From assembly GCF_027359575.1 (NCBI RefSeq), contig NZ_CP114784.1, forward strand, positions 1,363,819-1,427,818: a DNA stretch of 64,000 nucleotides, read 5' to 3'. The translations under genes were made by a program, and so were the position numbers. Each line of letters starts with the position of its first letter. Position 1 is the first letter of the stretch. Origin of the DNA: Prochlorococcus marinus str. MIT 0917 (GTDB lineage: Bacteria; Cyanobacteriota; Cyanobacteriia; PCC-6307; Cyanobiaceae). The notes beneath the pieces were generated by a model, which saw nothing but the letters and a program-made list of their open reading frames with translations, ran no database searches and was not told the DNA's origin. This document shows positions 7,454 to 17,188 of the stretch, piece after piece.

Positions 7454-9208
7454 TTAGGAGGTTATGTCTCGATATTTATCTGTTTGAGTAAGGATTCCTA
7501 TAGCAGGTTTCAGCATCTCTTTGTAATTTTTCCATCCACCAATTGATTTTGAATTGATTGGGGAACGAACTTGAACATTGCTTGCTGTTGAAACAGACCG
7601 TTCATTTAGATGTGGCGATAGATATGAATCATTCCATTTCCAACCTAACCAAGCAATTAAAGATTTAATTACTTGATCAGGATTTCTTACTAATGATTCA
7701 TAATTTAAGTCGTAAATTTTGGATCTGAATCTATTCTTATATTTTGTCATTACTTCGTCTTGATTTAAATAAACTCTTGCGCAATCCACTAGGGATGAAG
7801 AATATTCATTCCCTTTAGCAAAATGTGTTCGGTAGATTGAAAGAATATTATCTAAGGGATCGCGAAAACAGTGAATAATTTTTGCGTTAGGTATTTGCTT
7901 GGCAATGATACCTGCGTATTGATAATTATATAAGTTTTTATTAGTTGTTATGTTGGATTGTTTCTTAAGGTCTTTGATTTTATTCCAATATCCCTCAGCA
8001 AGTGTTAATACTTGATCACCTTTTTTATTATCTAGGAATGTTTCCATGAGGATATCAGTCTCCCCTAAATCATCAACAATATAATTCATACTAATAATTG
8101 ATTCCAATAATGTAGAACCACTTCTGGGCATCCCTACAATGAAAATACTCTCTGGTGATTTTGCGTATTCTTGTTGATTAATTTCTTGTTTATCAGATTC
8201 AATCAGCAATACTTTAGATTGGTTGATTAAATGATCTGCTATTGATGGCTGAAGAATAAGTTTTAAATTATTTGCCAATATAAGATATTTTGCACTTGCT
8301 TTATAATGTTTTTCCTTATGACAAATATTTGCTCTTGCTAAGTAAATTTTTACTTGATCTTTTTGTGATTTGTTATTTAAGATACTTTTAGAAAAGAGTT
8401 GATTCTGCCATTTATTATTTTCATCAGAAAATTTAAGTAACGATAGTGAATAGTATGCTTCTGTGAAATCAGGGTTGATTTCAATTGCTTTGCGAGTAGA
8501 TAATTCTGCTTCTTGTAATTTACCAAGATCTTTCAATATGATTCCCAGGTTGGAATGGGCTTCTGCAAAATTAGGATTTATTTCAATTGCTTTGCGAGTG
8601 GATAATTCTGCGTCTTGAAATTCGCCATAATCTCTCAATATGCCTCCTAGATTGTAATATCCTTTTGCGTAATTAGGTTTAATTTTTATTGCTTTGCGAT
8701 ATGAGATTTCTGCTTCTTGTAATTTACCAAGATCTATCAATACGTTTCCCAGATTGGAATGCGCCTCTGCGTAATAAGGATTGATTTCAATTGCTTTGCG
8801 GCAAGACAATTCTGCTTCTTGTAATTTACCAAGATCTCTCAATATGATTCCCAGATTGGAATGGGCTTCTGCAAAATAAGGATTGATTTCAATTGCTTTG
8901 CGGCATGATAATTCTGCTTCTTTTAAGCTTCCAAGATCTTGCAATATGATTCCATAATTAGAAAAAACCCTGTGATCTTTAAATCCTTCATTGATGAAAT
9001 ATTGATAATATTTAGTTGCTTCTAAAATATTTCCTTGTGAATGAAACTTAAATGCTTGATTGATTATTTGTTCTTTAGAAGGTTTAGAAGGAGTATTGGT
9101 ATTAACAGTAAGATTTCCTTTGCTTTCTCTTAATGGAAATGGAACTGCAAATGTTTTCACCTTTGTAATTTTACTCATTTCTTCTCCTTCTTGACTAGAA
9201 CTATCCAT
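7454..9208 (-). CDS. TPR protein with C-terminal sulfotransferase
   Basis: 584 aa. N-terminal VKTFAVPFPL segment, about six TPRs (residues 60-265), then a sulfotransferase domain (about 350-584). The PAPS 5'-phosphosulfate loop is FIVGMPRSGSTLLES (about 354-368). A second conserved stretch IIHCFRDPLDNILSIYR supplies the Arg/Ser of the 3'-phosphate site. It should transfer sulfate from PAPS to a hydroxyl or Tyr. It is paralogous to 21502-23664 and 28393-30249. The TPRs presumably select the acceptor. A methyltransferase remnant follows the stop codon. Confidence 0.86.
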   Translation of the reverse strand: MDSSSQEGEEMSKITKVKTFAVPFPLRESKGNLTVNTNTPSKPSKEQIINQAFKFHSQGNILEATKYYQYFINEGFKDHRVFSNYGIILQDLGSLKEAELSCRKAIEINPYFAEAHSNLGIILRDLGKLQEAELSCRKAIEINPYYAEAHSNLGNVLIDLGKLQEAEISYRKAIKIKPNYAKGYYNLGGILRDYGEFQDAELSTRKAIEINPNFAEAHSNLGIILKDLGKLQEAELSTRKAIEINPDFTEAYYSLSLLKFSDENNKWQNQLFSKSILNNKSQKDQVKIYLARANICHKEKHYKASAKYLILANNLKLILQPSIADHLINQSKVLLIESDKQEINQQEYAKSPESIFIVGMPRSGSTLLESIISMNYIVDDLGETDILMETFLDNKKGDQVLTLAEGYWNKIKDLKKQSNITTNKNLYNYQYAGIIAKQIPNAKIIHCFRDPLDNILSIYRTHFAKGNEYSSSLVDCARVYLNQDEVMTKYKNRFRSKIYDLNYESLVRNPDQVIKSLIAWLGWKWNDSYLSPHLNERSVSTASNVQVRSPINSKSIGGWKNYKEMLKPAIGILTQTDKYRDITS

Positions 9209-9860
9209 CTTTTCTTATTTCTTCTATCTTTTGCTTCTTCCGATTTTACTACTAAGTTCAATTTTTATTCATTCTTTCTGAAATCATTTACCACTTATAG
9301 AGCGAGAATAAAATTAGGTCTGTATATTATTTTTCTACAAGAACATTGTTGAGTATATTTTCCCTTGTAATTCATTGGCATGACAGCGTTTCACGTGGGT
9401 TACATGTGCTATATGTAAAGAAGTAACCCGTTAGTATGACTGAGGTTTATGGTATGCTCTTTTGCGATTGATTATTTAGTGGGGGTGAATATAACTACTA
9501 ATAGATAGTTATAAAATAACAGTTCTAGTTCCACGTGAAACCAAGGTAGAAAATTAATGAACTTAGTTCCAATGGTTTTGGGAGACGACTTTCACACGAT
9601 TATTGTCTGATGCAATAGGGCAACTATCACAGTACCACACTATGTTTTTGCACTACATATAGCAGGAACTATCAATGGGGATAAATACTCTACAAAAGGT
9701 AGATATAGAATGAAAAATAGAGTTGTCATAATTTTGCTTCCTGATATTTGGTGACGAAATAACAGGGATTTAAACCCCCGTGCTTGTCAGCGTCTCCATG
9801 AAGAAATCGTAGAAAGATGGTTTTCTCTACAAAATCAAGAATTAGAAGCTCTTTGAGGAT
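9209..9860. repeat. intergenic repeat cluster between TPR genes
   Basis: Contains the shared upstream block (9230-9380), an 11-bp pair (9388-9409, GTTTCACGTGG/GTTACATGTGC), two copies of the TATTGAGTGGGAG-like element (about 9465 and 9670, each followed by a CTAC/GTAG-type hairpin), and the CGTAGAAAG...CTCTACA hairpin segment (about 9790-9830). The partial repetition suggests two fused spacers. No gene is supported. Confidence 0.55.
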
Positions 9861-12047
9861 TCAGGTAGTCATTTTAGAAACCCAGAACTGATACATTCCT
9901 CTGAAGGTATGTGGCTGTTTTTCTTCAAATTTTTCCCAGTTTTGTAAGTTTGTTTGTTTTTTATCCTCTGGGAAATATTGCTTATAGAGTGATTTAACTG
10001 GTTTTGGAAGCAAGAATCCAAGAAACTCTAATTCATTAGATTTGAGAGTTTCTTGTAGTTGCTTAATGGTGAATCTATGTTCTTGGGTGTGAAAGCATAG
10101 ATCACGGCACTCCGATAATGCGTAAAAGTCCTTAAATGTTGTTAATGAGTTTAAATCTTCTAACTCACCCGAAATAATTTTTTGTCTAAAACTACGAATG
10201 TTATCCTCATTTGGTTGAATTTGTTTGCTGGTAATATAATTTCTTGCTTTAACTATATCTTGTCTTGCTACTTCGCTATATAAACCGAATTTAAGAAAAC
10301 CATTATTTTTTAAAACACTTACTAATGCTTTCAAACCTTTTGAGGGATCATACATATGGTGTAAAACACCCGAACATATAATAAGATCAAACTTTTTTTC
10401 TAGTAAACTTATTTCCAAGATATCCATCTGAATTAGTTCAACATTATCAATTCCAAGTTCATTTACTTTCCTTTGAGCATATGCAAGGCTAGATAAACTT
10501 AAATCTATAGCAGTAACATGAGCATCCTTATAACTCTGTGTATGTAAGATTTGATTACCTGTTCCACATCCCGCTACTAGAACATTTAATTGACTATCTA
10601 CATTACTAGAACTGATATAATTAGGTTTGATTTCATTATTAATTCCTTGTGAAATAGATATTTTTTGACTTTCTGAATTATTTCCATATCTCCATCTAGG
10701 ATATGGATTCTTTTCATATTGAGATTTTACTTTTTGAGAAACATAATCATTAATTGATCCTAGTTTTGTTATCTTTTTAGACAAGCAAATTTCTTTTAGA
10801 GGTTCTGATATTTGCAATTCTATTAGTCCTTTAAAACTTTTATTAGATGAATCAAACGATTTTAAAGATGGTATTTGTTCAGTAAGTTTATATAATGGGA
10901 AATAACAAGATAAAATCGCAATATTTGTTTCATTTACTTCCCCCTCTTTACATCTTTGGATGATTGTGTTAACAGATATATTTTCTTCTTGAGTAAATAA
11001 ATAAATATATTCATTCAAGAAGCATTGCTCTCCTAATGCAATAAGAAATTGTAATTGTTGATAATTAATAGTCTCTATATTTTTCGCGATACGATCGCAT
11101 ATAGTTCTTCTTACTTTTGTTAGCAGTTCCTCCAACTTTTGATCACAAAAGATAGTCTTTTTAATTGCATTAATTATGACTTTATTATTGATAAGTAATT
11201 CTATTTGGGAGAAGTCTGAATCTAATTTTTCTAGAATAAGGGTTATTTCATTTCTATATAAAAAGTGAAATGCATTGAATAATTCTTCATGAGGAACATC
11301 ATTCTTCTCTAGCAAAAGATTTATGATATATTTTAATTTTGATTTATTTAATTGGGATGGGTCTGAATCTTTGAGGAATCTAGTTATTACGGGATAAATA
11401 TTAGAACGTCTTGGATTGATTTCAATTGCTTTCAGATAAGAATCAAATGCGTCTTCTGATTTGCCAAGATCTTTCAGTATATTTCCCAGATTTAAATGCA
11501 CATCTACGTAATCAGGTTTAATTTCAATTGATTTACGGTATGACAATTCTGCTTCTTGTAATTTGCCAATATCTCTTAACAAATTTCCCAGATTTAAATG
11601 AGCATCTGCATAATCAGATTTAATTTCAATTGCTTTGCGATATAACACTTCTGCTTCTTTTGATTTACCAACATCTTTTAACAAATTTCCCAGATTGTAA
11701 TAAGGATTTGCGAAATCAGGTTTAATCTCAATTGCTTTGCGATATAACACTTCTGCTTCTTTGGATTTACCTAGACCTTTTGAAATTGCTCCATAATTAG
11801 AAAAAACTCTGTGATCTTTGAATCCTTGATCTATGAAATATTGATAATATTTTGCTGCTTCTAAAGTATTTCCTTGTGCATGAAACTTAAATGCTTGATT
11901 GATTATTTGTTCTTTAGAGGGTTTAGAACGCGTATTTGTATTAATAGTAATATTGGTTTTGATTTCTCCTAAAGCTAATGGAACTGGGAATGTTTTCACC
12001 TCAGTAATTTTCTTTTTTTCTTTTCTTTCTTTAGTAGAACTATCCAT
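9861..12047 (-). CDS. TPR protein with C-terminal SAM methyltransferase
   Basis: 728 aa paralog of 4438-7032 with only about four TPRs (residues 60-200). It shares the helical linker, the YEKNPYPRW motif, the SAM loop (VLVAGCGTG), the AIDLS acidic site, and the LHHMYDP and MYQFWVSKMTT endings. The two proteins are alike in the linker and catalytic part but differ in TPR number, as expected if TPR units are gained and lost while the enzyme is kept. The 3'-flanking bases after its stop (GATGCTCTTTGAGGATTCA type) also recur behind other members. Confidence 0.87.
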   Translation of the reverse strand: MDSSTKERKEKKKITEVKTFPVPLALGEIKTNITINTNTRSKPSKEQIINQAFKFHAQGNTLEAAKYYQYFIDQGFKDHRVFSNYGAISKGLGKSKEAEVLYRKAIEIKPDFANPYYNLGNLLKDVGKSKEAEVLYRKAIEIKSDYADAHLNLGNLLRDIGKLQEAELSYRKSIEIKPDYVDVHLNLGNILKDLGKSEDAFDSYLKAIEINPRRSNIYPVITRFLKDSDPSQLNKSKLKYIINLLLEKNDVPHEELFNAFHFLYRNEITLILEKLDSDFSQIELLINNKVIINAIKKTIFCDQKLEELLTKVRRTICDRIAKNIETINYQQLQFLIALGEQCFLNEYIYLFTQEENISVNTIIQRCKEGEVNETNIAILSCYFPLYKLTEQIPSLKSFDSSNKSFKGLIELQISEPLKEICLSKKITKLGSINDYVSQKVKSQYEKNPYPRWRYGNNSESQKISISQGINNEIKPNYISSSNVDSQLNVLVAGCGTGNQILHTQSYKDAHVTAIDLSLSSLAYAQRKVNELGIDNVELIQMDILEISLLEKKFDLIICSGVLHHMYDPSKGLKALVSVLKNNGFLKFGLYSEVARQDIVKARNYITSKQIQPNEDNIRSFRQKIISGELEDLNSLTTFKDFYALSECRDLCFHTQEHRFTIKQLQETLKSNELEFLGFLLPKPVKSLYKQYFPEDKKQTNLQNWEKFEEKQPHTFRGMYQFWVSKMTT

Positions 12048-12461
12048 CTTCTCTTATCTTTTCTCTCTTTTGGTTCTTCTGACTTTACTACCAATTTCAA
12101 CCCTTATTAATTCTTTCTGAAATCAATTACCACTTATAGAGCGAGAATCAAAAGTAGCTCTGTATATTATTTCTATACAAAAGCATCATTGAGTATATTT
12201 TTCCCTGTAATCCATTGGTAAAAATGGATTTCACGTGCTACATTTAAAGAAAAAAGCCGTTGGTATCACTAGGTTTGAGGGGGGGGGTACTCTTTTGTTA
12301 AGATCTATTGAGTGGGAGTAGCGGGGACGTCTACTTTTCAGTGATAATTTGATTTATTTGGTTTCACGTCGGTTTCATCCGTTACCTTGTCACCTTCTCT
12401 ATAGAGAAGTCTTAGAAGAATCCATTTCTCTACATATCTAACAAGTTAGATGCTCTTTAAT
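12048..12461. repeat. intergenic repeat cluster between TPR genes
   Basis: Shared upstream block (12075-12220), a run of nine Gs (about 12280), a TATTGAGTGGGAG element (about 12305), an 11-bp pair (12361-12382, GTTTCACGTCG/GTTTCATCCGT), and a perfect 16-bp palindrome CTTCTCTATAGAGAAG (about 12393-12410) inside the hairpin segment. No gene seen. Confidence 0.55.
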
Positions 12462-12545
12462 AATTAAGTTAGTCATTTGACAAACCCAGAACTGATACAT
12501 ACCTACTTAAAGTCGTGGGATATTGCTTTTCAAATCTTGAACATT
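12462..12545 (-). pseudogene. methyltransferase 3'-end remnant
   Basis: Downstream of the oxygenase-type gene the - strand reads GMYQFWVCQMTN, nearly the end of the methyltransferase at 9861-12047 (GMYQFWVSKMTT). Homology continues into that gene's 3' flank (GATGCTCTTTAA). Confidence 0.75.
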
Positions 12546-12563
12546 TTTTCTTTGTAGCTATTA

Positions 12564-14108
12564 CTATTTGATTGTTATATCAAATGAGATACTTCCTCTT
12601 GTGTAAGCAGCTTTATAAGGAATAGTCCCGTGCCAAAGATACGATGGAAACAATATAAACATTCCAACTTTTGGCTTTATTAATTTGATCTCTTTTTCTC
12701 CGCCAAAGTGAGGTAATTTATAGCCTGAACGATTGAATTCGATCCATCCAGCATTTGATTTGTTTTTTTCAACTTTTGGTTCATCTAAATAATAAACACC
12801 GCTTAACCATCCATTATTGTGGATATGATTTGACTGGAAATCTCCTGGCTCTAAAAAATTTACCCAGCAATTATCAATAGATGCTTGATCAATTTGTTTT
12901 CTTAAAAAAGGGTGATCAAAATCTACTGGTAAATCTTTTATATAAATTTCTATAGCTTGAGATAACATTCTATGAAATTGTGAAATGAAGGGATTGCTCA
13001 TATCTTCAAATAATGCTCTTATCACAGTACCCCCTCTAATTGCCCATCCAATTTGATTTTCTTCAGTTTTTCTACGAGGATCTACCAATAATGAATTTCT
13101 GAATTTCTTATTAAATTCAAAAATGTCTTCTTTGATTAGGTTTTGGCTATAAATTTTTTTGACTAGTTTTGGAAAGTTAATTAATTTGTTAAATTCATCG
13201 AATTTATTGACTCCTCTTAACGCAATAGTTTTGTACGCTAATGCTCTCGTATCACTTTGATTTTTTTCAAGAAATTTGTCGATTAGAATTAAAGCATTTT
13301 GAGGCTTTTTTTCTTTTAGATATAAACTCGCAAACCCCATATACATATCTAAATCAGGCTTTAAAAGCTGGGCTTTCGTGAAACTATTTTTTGCTTCTTT
13401 TAATTTGTTATTTAATTCTAATATTGAGCCCAGAATTAAATAATTATCTGGGGAATCAGAATTAATTTCAATTGCTTTACGAGTGTATAATTCTGCTTCT
13501 TCTAATTTGCCAAGATCTCTCAATATAATTCCCAGATTTAAATGCGCCTGTGCGTAATCAGGTTTAATTTCAATTGATTTACGGTATGACAATTCTGCTT
13601 CTTGTAATTTGCTAATATCTTTTAATAAATTTCCCAGATTTAAATGAGCATCTGTGTAATCAGGTTTAATTTCAATTGCTTTGCGATATAACACTTCTGC
13701 TTCTTGTAATTTACCAATAGCTTGTAACAAATTTGCCAGATTGTAATGAGCATCTGCGAAATCAGGTTTAATTTCAATTGCTTTGCGATATAACACTTCT
13801 GCTTTTTTTGATTTACCTTGACCTTGTGAAATTGCTCCATAATTTGAATAAACTCTGGGTTCATTGAATCCTTGATCTATGAAATATTGATAATATTTTG
13901 CTGCTTCTAAAGTATTTCCTTGTGAATGAAACCTAAATGCTTGATCGATTATTTGTTCTTTAGAGGGTTTAGAACGCGTATTTGTATTAATAGTAATATT
14001 GGTTTTGATTTCTCCTAAAGCAAATGGAACTGGGAATGGTTTCACCTCAGTAATTTTATTTTTTCGTCGCTCTTCTTTCTCCGAACCTTTCGTTTTTTTT
14101 CTATCCAT
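12564..14108 (-). CDS. TPR protein with C-terminal 2OG-Fe(II) oxygenase (second type)
   Basis: 514 aa from the ATG that aligns with paralogs; an in-frame TTG three codons upstream is also possible. VKPFPVPFAL segment, about six TPRs, a more degenerate helical repeat region (about 200-300), then an oxygenase domain (about 350-514). Visible features are CWVNFLEPGDFQSNHIHNNGW... then SGVYYLDEP, a distal SYLWHGTIPY and a final TRGSISFD. The His-x-His/Asn site, distal His and Arg fit the putative 2OG-Fe(II) oxygenase family often fused to TPRs. This differs in sequence from the oxygenase at 2307-3788, so the two were recruited separately. Confidence 0.82.
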   Translation of the reverse strand: MDRKKTKGSEKEERRKNKITEVKPFPVPFALGEIKTNITINTNTRSKPSKEQIIDQAFRFHSQGNTLEAAKYYQYFIDQGFNEPRVYSNYGAISQGQGKSKKAEVLYRKAIEIKPDFADAHYNLANLLQAIGKLQEAEVLYRKAIEIKPDYTDAHLNLGNLLKDISKLQEAELSYRKSIEIKPDYAQAHLNLGIILRDLGKLEEAELYTRKAIEINSDSPDNYLILGSILELNNKLKEAKNSFTKAQLLKPDLDMYMGFASLYLKEKKPQNALILIDKFLEKNQSDTRALAYKTIALRGVNKFDEFNKLINFPKLVKKIYSQNLIKEDIFEFNKKFRNSLLVDPRRKTEENQIGWAIRGGTVIRALFEDMSNPFISQFHRMLSQAIEIYIKDLPVDFDHPFLRKQIDQASIDNCWVNFLEPGDFQSNHIHNNGWLSGVYYLDEPKVEKNKSNAGWIEFNRSGYKLPHFGGEKEIKLIKPKVGMFILFPSYLWHGTIPYKAAYTRGSISFDITIK

Positions 14109-14484
14109 AGATTTCAATTGTTTTACTACTAATACTAATCTTTGTTTACTCTATCTTAAATGAGTTCTGAACTGATACAACGAAAATAAAAATTAGCTTT
14201 TTATATTATTTCTCTACCTAGAGACATACATAAGTAGTAGAAAAGAATCAAACCGAAATTGATGTAATATGATTTATATAATCTCCAAATCAATGTCTAA
14301 ATCACCAATATAAACGGAGAAAAACTATTGAGTGTGATCCAAGCATACGTCTACTGCTGAAGGATAACTTGATTTATATGTTTTGATATGGCGTCTTATC
14401 TCGGTCTCTATGGAGAAATCTAAGAAAGATGGTTTTCTCTACAAAATCAATTACTTTTATGTGCTGATAGTGGTTAAATCTCCG
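14109..14484. repeat. intergenic region duplicated at 27994-28304
   Basis: Runs from the gene's upstream block through AACTATTGAGTGTGAT and GCATACGTCTACT...GAAGGATAACTTGAT to the hairpin segment. It matches the spacer at 27994-28304 closely enough to be a duplication of the whole spacer, continuing into the following methyltransferase remnant. No gene seen. Confidence 0.6.
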
Positions 14485-14590
14485 TTTTAGAAATTCAGAA
14501 CTGATATATACCTGAAAAAGTTAATGGGAATTTCTTTTCTAATTATGCACAGTTTGGGAAGCTTATTTGTTTCTTATCTTCTTGACTTGA
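14485..14590 (-). pseudogene. methyltransferase 3'-end remnant
   Basis: Downstream of the stand-alone oxygenase gene the - strand reads LEKKFPLTFSGIYQF then a stop, matching FEEKHPNTFRGMYQFW of the intact methyltransferases. A KKQTN-like stretch precedes it. Confidence 0.65.
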
Positions 14591-14617
14591 AAAAGATAGG
14601 ATAATATCTCTAAGAAA

Positions 14618-15217
14618 TTAATTAGCAAAACAGATCCATCCAGTAATGATATATTTTGAACCTTCTCTTAAAATGTTACCTCTATGTGCGTGAGTCCATT
14701 CAGCAGGCCATATTAAAGTTAGTCCTTTTCTTGGTTGTATTTCAAGATCATAATGACTGAAATATGTTGAACCACCTTCTTCAACATCATTTAAGTAGGT
14801 CATAAAAGCAAAAATACGGTGAGAACTATCTATGCTTGTTCGCTCAGTATGTATTGCCTTGAAATGTTGGCCAGGTTTATATCTTTGAAGATTGAAGGAA
14901 CTAATTTCTAATTTTTGAGCTAAATTTTTTAAAAAAGGCCATTCGTCTATATAGTTTTTATAGCATATAAAAAGTTCTTCAAAATAAGCCTTAAATGCTT
15001 CATTACCAGGTAGAATAATTTCTTTTGGTTGAATCAAAATATCACTACTATCTTTGATATTAGGATTAATCCCACTCACTGTGATTCCTTTTTTTTGTTT
15101 GGCTAAATTGAGTTCAAAATAGCTAATAAGATCGTCACATATAGATAATGATTCTAGGGTCCAAGATCCAATAAAATGAGGATTAAGATTATTTGTTTTT
15201 ATGAAATTTTTTTTCAT
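14618..15217 (-). CDS. stand-alone 2OG-Fe(II) oxygenase (prolyl 4-hydroxylase-like)
   Basis: 199 aa with no TPRs. The core has YKPGQHFKAIHTER (candidate iron ligands His-x-Glu rather than the usual His-x-Asp), MTYLNDVEEGGSTYF, then PRKGLTLIWPAEWTHAHRG with the distal His and a Lys near SKYIITGW. This is the prolyl 4-hydroxylase-like layout; the family hydroxylates prolines or other side chains. Its ATG directly follows the stop of the TPR-only gene (TAAATG), so translation is probably coupled and the pair acts as a split version of the fused members. The Glu ligand should be treated as tentative. Confidence 0.8.
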   Translation of the reverse strand: MKKNFIKTNNLNPHFIGSWTLESLSICDDLISYFELNLAKQKKGITVSGINPNIKDSSDILIQPKEIILPGNEAFKAYFEELFICYKNYIDEWPFLKNLAQKLEISSFNLQRYKPGQHFKAIHTERTSIDSSHRIFAFMTYLNDVEEGGSTYFSHYDLEIQPRKGLTLIWPAEWTHAHRGNILREGSKYIITGWICFAN

Positions 15218-16501
15218 TTAATTAATGATAATATTAGAGTTTTTATAATTGAAATTAATGGACCCATATGCTTCTCTAATCTTCAATATACCCTCCTTCA
15301 ACTTACCAGTCTTCAAAAGTATAGTACCTATGCCTGCTTTTGCTTCATCAAAGTTGTTATCAAGATTAAACGCATCTTCGTAGGATAAAATAGCTTCTTT
15401 TAAATTTCCAAGATCTTTCAATATGGTTCCCAGATTGGAATGAGCCTCTATGAAATCAGGATTAAGTTCAATTGCTTTACGAGTAGATAATTCTGCTTCT
15501 TTTAAGTTTCCAAGATCTCTCAATATGTTGCCCAGATTTGAATGAGCTTCTGCGAGATTAGGATTAAGTTCAATTGCTTTACGAGTGGATAATTCTGCTT
15601 CTTTTAATTTGCCAAGATTACTCACTATGCTTCCCAGATTTAAATGTGCTTTTGGCTCATTAGGATTAAGTTCAATTGCTTTACGAGTAGATAATTCTGC
15701 TTCTTTTAATTTGCCAAGATCTCTCAATATACTTCCTAGATTAGAATGAGCATTAGCAAAATCAGGATTAAGTTCAATTGCTTTACGATATGACAATTCT
15801 GCTTCATGTAGTTTGCACATATTTTGCAGCGTATTACCTAGATTGTAATGCGCCACTGCGAAATTAGGATTCAGTTCAATTGCTTTGCGTTGGTAGAATT
15901 CTGCTTCTTTTAAATTTCCAAGATCTTTCAATATGGTTCCCAGATTGGAATGAGCTTCTATGAAATCAGGATTAAGTTCAATTGCTTTACGAGTAGATAA
16001 TTCTGCTTCTTTTAAATTTCCAAGATCTTTCAATATGGTTCCCAGATTGTAATGAGCATCTATGAAATCAGGATTAAGTTCAATTGCTTTACGAGTAGAT
16101 AATTCTGCTTCTTTTAAATTTCCAAGTGCTTGTAATATGGTTCCCAGATTGTAATGAGCATCTATGAAATCAGGATTAAGTTCAATTGCTTTGCGGTATG
16201 ATAATTCTGCTTCTTTTAAATTTCCAAGTGCTTGTAATATGGTTCCATAATTAGAAAAAACTCTGTGATCTTTGAAACCTTGATTTATGAAATATTGATA
16301 ATATTTTGCTGCTTCTGGAATATTTCCTTGTGAATGAAAACTCAATGCTTTATTGATGATTTGTTCTTTAGAGGGTGTAGAACGCGTATTTGTATTAATA
16401 GTAATATTGGTTTTGATTTCTCCTAAAGCAAATGGAACTGGGAATGGTTTCACCTCAGTAATTTTCTTTTTTTCTTCTCTTTCTTGACTAGAATTATCCA
16501 T
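15218..16501 (-). CDS. TPR-only member of the island family
   Basis: 427 aa from the MDNSSQ start that aligns with paralogs (an ATG eight codons upstream is in frame). It has the shared VKPFPVPFAL segment and then about ten TPRs with consensus AH-NLG-IL-DLGNLKEAELS-RKAIELNPDF. There is no catalytic domain: it ends in a degenerate repeat and a short Asn-rich tail. The separate oxygenase gene follows with no gap. It is either the binding half of a two-protein enzyme or a fusion broken by a stop codon. Confidence 0.82.
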   Translation of the reverse strand: MDNSSQEREEKKKITEVKPFPVPFALGEIKTNITINTNTRSTPSKEQIINKALSFHSQGNIPEAAKYYQYFINQGFKDHRVFSNYGTILQALGNLKEAELSYRKAIELNPDFIDAHYNLGTILQALGNLKEAELSTRKAIELNPDFIDAHYNLGTILKDLGNLKEAELSTRKAIELNPDFIEAHSNLGTILKDLGNLKEAEFYQRKAIELNPNFAVAHYNLGNTLQNMCKLHEAELSYRKAIELNPDFANAHSNLGSILRDLGKLKEAELSTRKAIELNPNEPKAHLNLGSIVSNLGKLKEAELSTRKAIELNPNLAEAHSNLGNILRDLGNLKEAELSTRKAIELNPDFIEAHSNLGTILKDLGNLKEAILSYEDAFNLDNNFDEAKAGIGTILLKTGKLKEGILKIREAYGSINFNYKNSNIIIN

Positions 16502-17188
16502 TTTCTGTCTTTTGATTCTTTCCATTTTACTACTAATTTCAATACTTATTAATTTTTTCTGAAATCATTTATTACTTATAGAGCAAGATTAACTAATACT
16601 TGCAATATACTTTATACGATTATTAATAAAATCAACTCATGGAATAGTACTTATCCTGGTTCATCGCTGAACTTTGTCAGTTTGTCACGGGTTTGTCACG
16701 ATAAAAAAATCCCTGAGAACCCAGTTATATCATCTTTCTTTTGGGTAGTTACTATTGAGTGCGAGTATTAATGACTACTACAAGGTAGTTATAGAGTAAA
16801 AGTTGTAGTCCACGTGAGTCTAAAGTAAAATTTATAAACCTGTTTCCAATGGTGTTGAGAGACGTGTTTTACGTGAGTTTTACGTGACCTTTTGTCACCT
16901 TTTCTGTAAAGACATCCTAGAAAGAGTATTTTCTCTACACTTGTGATTAATTTTTCAAGGTTTAGTTACTCAAATTTATTTACGACTTCTCTACATATTT
17001 ACAACGTTTTGATATCAATCAAGTACCTTGTTCATACGGAGATCCTGTATTAATTAGGATTGCTTTCTTTGAGAATATTTTAGTACAGATATGCTATTTC
17101 TTGGCTTTGGGGTCGTCAGGTGATCAGAGGAAAAATCAGCAAGATTTGCCTATGTTATAGGCATTCCTATTCTAGTCTGTATGCAGTG
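16502..17188. repeat. intergenic repeats between TPR gene and K+ channel
   Basis: Contains the upstream block of the TPR-only gene, tandem TTTGTCAC units with 11-bp spacing (16681-16702), a TATTGAGTGCGAG element with ACTAC/GTAGT hairpin (about 16747-16790), a perfect 11-bp pair GTTTTACGTGA twice (16866-16887), and a hairpin segment (about 16895-16940). An in-frame GTG at 17120 could extend the channel gene, but no homology or RBS supports it. Confidence 0.55.
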
